A DNA stretch of 9,135 bases from positions 1-9,135 of the forward strand of contig JAAYKC010000112.1 of NCBI GenBank assembly GCA_012522645.1, in the 5' to 3' direction. The position numbers were made by a program, and so were the translations under genes. Below are positions 6,461-9,135 of this stretch, in pieces; the first letter of the stretch is position 1; every line of letters starts with the position of its first letter. Under the pieces are notes generated by a model. That model saw only the letters and a program-made list of their open reading frames with translations. It did no database searches and was not told where the DNA came from. Source of the DNA: Thermoplasmatales archaeon. GTDB taxonomy: Archaea; Thermoplasmatota; Thermoplasmata; Methanomassiliicoccales; Methanomethylophilaceae.

Positions 6461-7947
6461 CCTTCCTGATACAGGCTCTTGGTTCTGAACTTGGGCTCGG
6501 AGGTCATATTGACTCCCAGACTCCTCAGTATGGACTCGTCCCTGGATTCCAGGATCACGGATGAATGGAACTCGCACCCTCTCAGTTTCGGAAGCTGCTG
6601 AAGCACCTTCTCGGCCATGGGGTTCGTGATCGCGCATACCGAGAGGGAGATCAGGGTCTCGTCAAGATGCAGAATCGGGCTGTCCTCCCTCAGATAATTG
6701 ACCTTCAGCTTCTGGACAGGTTCCAGGACGTACGGGGAGAGCAGATGCACATTATCCTCTATATCGGCCAGTTCCTTGACGGCGTTGAGCATCATGGCAG
6801 AGGATGCCACCATCATGGAGGATTCCTTGCCTGTCACCACCTTCCCGTTCGGGAGCTCTATCGCCGATATGGGCTTGATCCCCATTTCAGGGTGCTCACG
6901 GACCGCATTCACCACTTTCCTGTCCTCGGGCCTGGTGCCGGCCTGTTTCAGAAGGAGCTCCAATTTGATCGCTGACTCTTCGGACACGATCCCTTTCTTC
7001 ACATCGCACAGGGTCCAGAAGTAACGGCGCACGATCTCGGCCTTGGCCGCCTCGATGACCGCGCTCTCGTCGGATATGCACTTCCCCGTCATATTCACCC
7101 CCATGTCTGTCGGGGACCTGTAAGGCGATTCGCCGAATATGTGCTCGAACATGGCCTGCAGTACAGGGAATATCTCAGTATCGCGGTTGTAGCTCACTGC
7201 TGTCTCCCCGTACGCCTCCAGATGGAACGGGTCTATCATATTCAGGTCGTTCAGGTCGGCGGTGGCCGCCTCATACGCAAGGTTCACCGGATGCTTCAGA
7301 GGCAGATTCCACACAGGGAACGTCTCGAACTTGGCATATCCCGATTTTATGCCTCGTTTGTTATCATTGTAGAGCTGCGAAAGGCATACCGCCATCTTCC
7401 CGCTGCCCGGGCCGGGGGCCGTGACCACCACGAGGGGCCTCTCCGTCTCCACGTAATCATTCTTCCCGAAGCCGTCATCGCTGACCACGGCCGGGATATT
7501 GGACGGATAGCCTGCTATCATGTAATGTTTGTAATATCTCATGCCGGAGGCCTTCAGTATGCTGCAGAGCGCATCCGCAGAGGGCTGGCCGGAATAGTGG
7601 GTTATGACGACACTCCCTACGAAGAAACCTCTCTCCCTGAAGGAATCCGTCAGGCGCAGGACGTCCATGCCGTACGTTATCCCTATGTCGCTGCGGGTCC
7701 TGTTCTTCTCTATGTCGAATGCACTGATGACCAGAACGACCTCCACATGGTCCTTCATGGAATCCAGCATACGGATCTTCGAATCCGGGCAGAATCCGGG
7801 CAGGACCCTTGCGGCATGATTATCGTCGAAGATCTTCCCGCCGAATTCAAGATACAGCTTCCCGCCGAACTTCGATATGCGTTCCCGGATGCGCTCCGAT
7901 TGGAGGCTTATGTACTTCTCGTTATCAAAAGACTGCGGGCCCTTCAT
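6454..7947 (-). CDS. DUF1846 / UPF0371 family protein of unknown function
   Basis: A 497-residue protein recognised as DUF1846 (UPF0371), a two-domain family common in Firmicutes and other anaerobes with no established function. Recognisable segments are FDNEKYISLQ (7-16), LYLEFGGKIFDD (31-42), DIGITYGMDVLRL, SDDGFGKNDYVET, the glycine-rich APGPGSGKMA loop (177-186, Lys184), AGYAKFETFPVWNLPLKHPV-like text in the middle and SPTDMGVNMTG, followed by the mostly helical C-terminal domain. The loop resembles a P-loop, but Met follows the Lys where Ser or Thr is expected, so ATP binding is unproven. No signal peptide or membrane segment; cytoplasmic. The ATG at 7947 is chosen because the family starts just before FDNEKY and GGAGGG lies seven bases upstream; an ATG at 7992 would add 15 unrelated residues. 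It converges with nfo, overlapping 7 bases. Confidence 0.93.
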   Translation of the reverse strand: MKGPQSFDNEKYISLQSERIRERISKFGGKLYLEFGGKIFDDNHAARVLPGFCPDSKIRMLDSMKDHVEVVLVISAFDIEKNRTRSDIGITYGMDVLRLTDSFRERGFFVGSVVITHYSGQPSADALCSILKASGMRYYKHYMIAGYPSNIPAVVSDDGFGKNDYVETERPLVVVTAPGPGSGKMAVCLSQLYNDNKRGIKSGYAKFETFPVWNLPLKHPVNLAYEAATADLNDLNMIDPFHLEAYGETAVSYNRDTEIFPVLQAMFEHIFGESPYRSPTDMGVNMTGKCISDESAVIEAAKAEIVRRYFWTLCDVKKGIVSEESAIKLELLLKQAGTRPEDRKVVNAVREHPEMGIKPISAIELPNGKVVTGKESSMMVASSAMMLNAVKELADIEDNVHLLSPYVLEPVQKLKVNYLREDSPILHLDETLISLSVCAITNPMAEKVLQQLPKLRGCEFHSSVILESRDESILRSLGVNMTSEPKFRTKSLYQEGY

Positions 7948-7976
7948 TCTGAACCCTCCGACACGAGTACGAGCAT
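7944..7976 (-). CDS. possible 10-codon leader ORF before the UPF0371 gene
   Basis: ATG at 7976 opens a frame reading MLVLVSEGSE and ends in a TGA whose first two bases are the TG of the UPF0371 ATG (ATGA overlap, 7944-7947). The ATG lies 26 bases from the first T of the TATA-like TTTATC, the position where first genes in this window begin. The Shine-Dalgarno site of the UPF0371 gene is inside this frame, so translating ribosomes could couple the two. The frame is very short and may be fortuitous. Confidence 0.3.
   Translation of the reverse strand: MLVLVSEGSE
7954..7959 (-). promoter_or_regulatory. Shine-Dalgarno site of the UPF0371 gene
   Basis: GGAGGG read on the minus strand, with seven bases to the ATG at 7947. 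It decides that start against ATG 7992. It is unusual here because the other first genes have no such site. Confidence 0.7.
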
Positions 7977-7996
7977 AAGATTGTATGTCCATTCGA

Positions 7997-8002
7997 GATA
8001 AA
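7997..8002 (-). promoter_or_regulatory. TATA box of the UPF0371 transcription unit
   Basis: TTTATC on the minus strand, identical to the EFR1 box. Transcription is predicted to start near 7974, leaving about 27 bases before the UPF0371 ATG, so this is not a leaderless start for that gene. Confidence 0.45.
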
Positions 8003-8019
8003 GAGATATCCCCGTCTTT

Positions 8020-8030
8020 GAAAAATGAAA
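8020..8030 (-). terminator. T-rich terminator after the feo genes
   Basis: On the minus strand TTTCATTTTTC begins 28 bases after the stop of the small Cys-rich gene and just before the UPF0371 TATA box. Archaeal RNA polymerase commonly ends at such T runs. No stable hairpin precedes it. Confidence 0.4.
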
Positions 8031-8057
8031 TTGTGTAAGATGTTTGGGAAAGGGATT

Positions 8058-8231
8058 TCAGGGATCCCTGTCGTCCTCTTCTTTGATATCGACCGGTTTC
8101 GTGCTGCAGCCGCTGCAGTTCGCGCAATTGCCGCAGCAGCCCCCTTTCTTATAGCTCCTGTATGTTCCGATGCTCGCAAGAGCCAGGACCAGCAGTACGA
8201 CTGCCAGGACCAGGATGGTCGCCGTCGACAT
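8058..8231 (-). CDS. FeoB-associated Cys-rich membrane protein
   Basis: A 57-residue protein, easily missed because of its size. Residues 4-22 form one hydrophobic membrane helix, followed by the basic YRSYKK and the cysteine cluster Cys32, 33, 36, 39 and 42 in the pattern CCxxCxxCxxC, then an acidic tail (EEDD). The positive charges after the helix suggest that the cysteines face the cytoplasm. Position and design match the FeoB-associated Cys-rich family encoded next to feoB in many anaerobes, proposed to help iron passage or act like FeoC; this role is not proven. Its ATG shares base 8231 with the feoB stop codon (TGATG), and a GGAGG site lies seven bases upstream inside feoB, so the pair is translationally coupled. 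Codon use looks normal for the region. Confidence 0.85.
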   Translation of the reverse strand: MSTATILVLAVVLLVLALASIGTYRSYKKGGCCGNCANCSGCSTKPVDIKEEDDRDP

Positions 8232-9135
8232 CACACCGCCTCCGCAGAGATCTCGTCACCCTCATGCTTCGGATTCCTGAGGAACAGATATGCCAGGAAA
8301 GCGACCATGATCACGGCCGGCACTATCCACAGGGACGCCTGTCCCGTTACGGCCATACCGAACTGGTACACGGCGAATGAGATCGTGTATGCGAACAGAG
8401 TCTGATACACCACGGCCAGGGACGTCAGCTTCCAGGATCCCAGCTCCCTGCGCATGGCGCCTATCGCTGCGAAGCACGGGGCGCACAGCATGTTGAACAG
8501 CAGGAATGAGTATCCCGCCAAAGGCGTCAATATGGTGGCCAGATAGTCCCAGATCTCCACTCCTGTATCCAGGTTGACCCCTTCCATCCCGAAGAGGATC
8601 CCGAAGGTGGCGATGATGTTCTCCTTGGCCACCAATCCCGTGAGTGTCCCGGCTATGGCCCGCCAGTCTCCCCACCCCAGCGGGGCGAATATCGGGCTCA
8701 GGGCATTACCGATGGATGCCAGTATAGAGAGCTCCGCCGCATCGACGGGGGTGAGGCTCCAGCTGTACGACGACATGAACCATATCAGACCGCTGGCCAC
8801 GACGATTATCGTTCCGGCCTTCTTGACGAAGTGCCAGGTCCTGTCACCCATGCTCAGGACGACGTTCCTGGCATCCGGCACATGGTAATCCGGGAGCTCC
8901 ATGACAAAGGGGGACGGCTTCCCGAAGACGCCCCTGATCTTCTTCAGCACGACTCCGGATACCAATATGGAGAGTATGCCTATGAAGTAGATGGACACAG
9001 CCACCAGTCCGGATTCCCCGAAGAGGGAACCTGCTATCAGGGCTATCACGGGAAGCTTCGCGGAACAGGGCATGAACGATGTCGTCATGGCTGTTATCTT
9101 CCTGTCCCTCTCGTCCTCGATGGTACGGGTTGCCA
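8231..9135 (-). CDS. feoB: ferrous iron transporter FeoB, C-terminal part
   Basis: The last 300 residues of FeoB, the cytoplasmic-membrane Fe(II) importer driven by an N-terminal G domain. The 5' part, including the G domain, lies beyond the right edge; the internal ATG at 9088 is not the start, since the frame stays open to the edge and reads ATRTIEDERDRKIT. Numbering from the first full codon: FMPCSAKLPV (20-29, Cys23) ends the first Gate region, then helices, FVMELPDYHVP of the FeoB C domain, then the second Gate region with AKENIIATFG and NMLCAPCFAAIGAMRRE (Cys217 and Cys220), and a last hydrophobic helix before a hydrophilic tail. These cysteines are the conserved ones thought to line the iron path. 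No truncation or frameshift is seen in the visible part. It is followed directly by the Cys-rich small protein. feoA is not within the window. Confidence 0.97.
   Translation of the reverse strand, partial: ATRTIEDERDRKITAMTTSFMPCSAKLPVIALIAGSLFGESGLVAVSIYFIGILSILVSGVVLKKIRGVFGKPSPFVMELPDYHVPDARNVVLSMGDRTWHFVKKAGTIIVVASGLIWFMSSYSWSLTPVDAAELSILASIGNALSPIFAPLGWGDWRAIAGTLTGLVAKENIIATFGILFGMEGVNLDTGVEIWDYLATILTPLAGYSFLLFNMLCAPCFAAIGAMRRELGSWKLTSLAVVYQTLFAYTISFAVYQFGMAVTGQASLWIVPAVIMVAFLAYLFLRNPKHEGDEISAEAV
8239..8243 (-). promoter_or_regulatory. Shine-Dalgarno site of the Cys-rich gene, inside feoB
   Basis: GGAGG on the minus strand with seven bases to the ATG at 8231. It overlaps the final codons of feoB and supports the 57-residue frame as a real gene. 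Confidence 0.7.

Noticed and set aside
7141..8001. 286-codon open frame on the plus strand
   Set aside because: Shadow of the DUF1846/UPF0371 gene, whose conserved text is on the minus strand; the His/Arg/Val-rich translation shows no family.
7948..8127. N-terminal extension of the UPF0371 frame up to 8127
   Set aside because: The extra residues are low in similarity to the family, cross the predicted TATA box and terminator, and run antisense-free through the gap and into the Cys-rich gene's 3' end; the Shine-Dalgarno site supports 7947.
1..9135. Search for CRISPR arrays, tRNA or rRNA genes, insertion sequences and toxin-antitoxin pairs
   Set aside because: No regularly spaced repeats, tRNA-like TTCRANNC arms in a cloverleaf, transposase motifs or small paired genes were seen by eye; all gene-free gaps are under about 160 bases.

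Overview
The window looks like chromosomal DNA of a euryarchaeon. The best guess is the Methanomassiliicoccales (Methanomethylophilaceae-like, moderate GC), but this is an inference from style and not from a marker gene. Supporting signs are archaeal TATA boxes about 26-29 bases before several start codons with almost no 5' leader, Shine-Dalgarno sites only before internal genes and one exception, heavy use of AGG/AGA and ATA codons, and a gene set common in anaerobes (FeoB, EFR1-type flavodoxin-ferredoxin, hydantoinase-type ATPase, UPF0371 protein). No rRNA, tRNA, CRISPR array, insertion sequence or phage gene was seen, and no gene-free stretch exceeds about 150 bases.

Layout. 1-1387 (minus): aldehyde dehydrogenase, cut by the left edge. 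1388-1462: compact divergent promoter region. 1463-3024 (plus): EFR1-type flavodoxin/2[4Fe-4S] ferredoxin followed by a classical short-chain dehydrogenase, probably one operon. 3067-3348 (plus): single-domain parvulin prolyl isomerase. 3478-5472 (plus): HyuA-type hydantoinase/oxoprolinase-family protein with an internal winged-helix-like segment. 5624-6460 (plus): endonuclease IV. 6454-7947 (minus): DUF1846/UPF0371 protein, overlapping the end of nfo tail to tail by 7 bases. 8058-9135 (minus): a 57-residue FeoB-associated Cys-rich membrane protein and the C-terminal half of FeoB, cut by the right edge; the two genes overlap by one base.

Functionally this is a mosaic of small transcription units: redox enzymes on the left, protein folding and an orphan ASKHA-type ATPase in the middle, base-excision repair, a widespread protein of unknown function, and ferrous iron uptake on the right. 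The iron importer and the iron-sulfur/iron-dependent enzymes fit an anaerobic life style.

No plainly new multi-gene system is visible. The most interesting points are a possible 10-codon leader ORF whose stop overlaps the UPF0371 start, the back-to-back divergent promoters, the orphan HyuA with its helix-turn-helix-like insert, and substitutions in the third signature of endonuclease IV.
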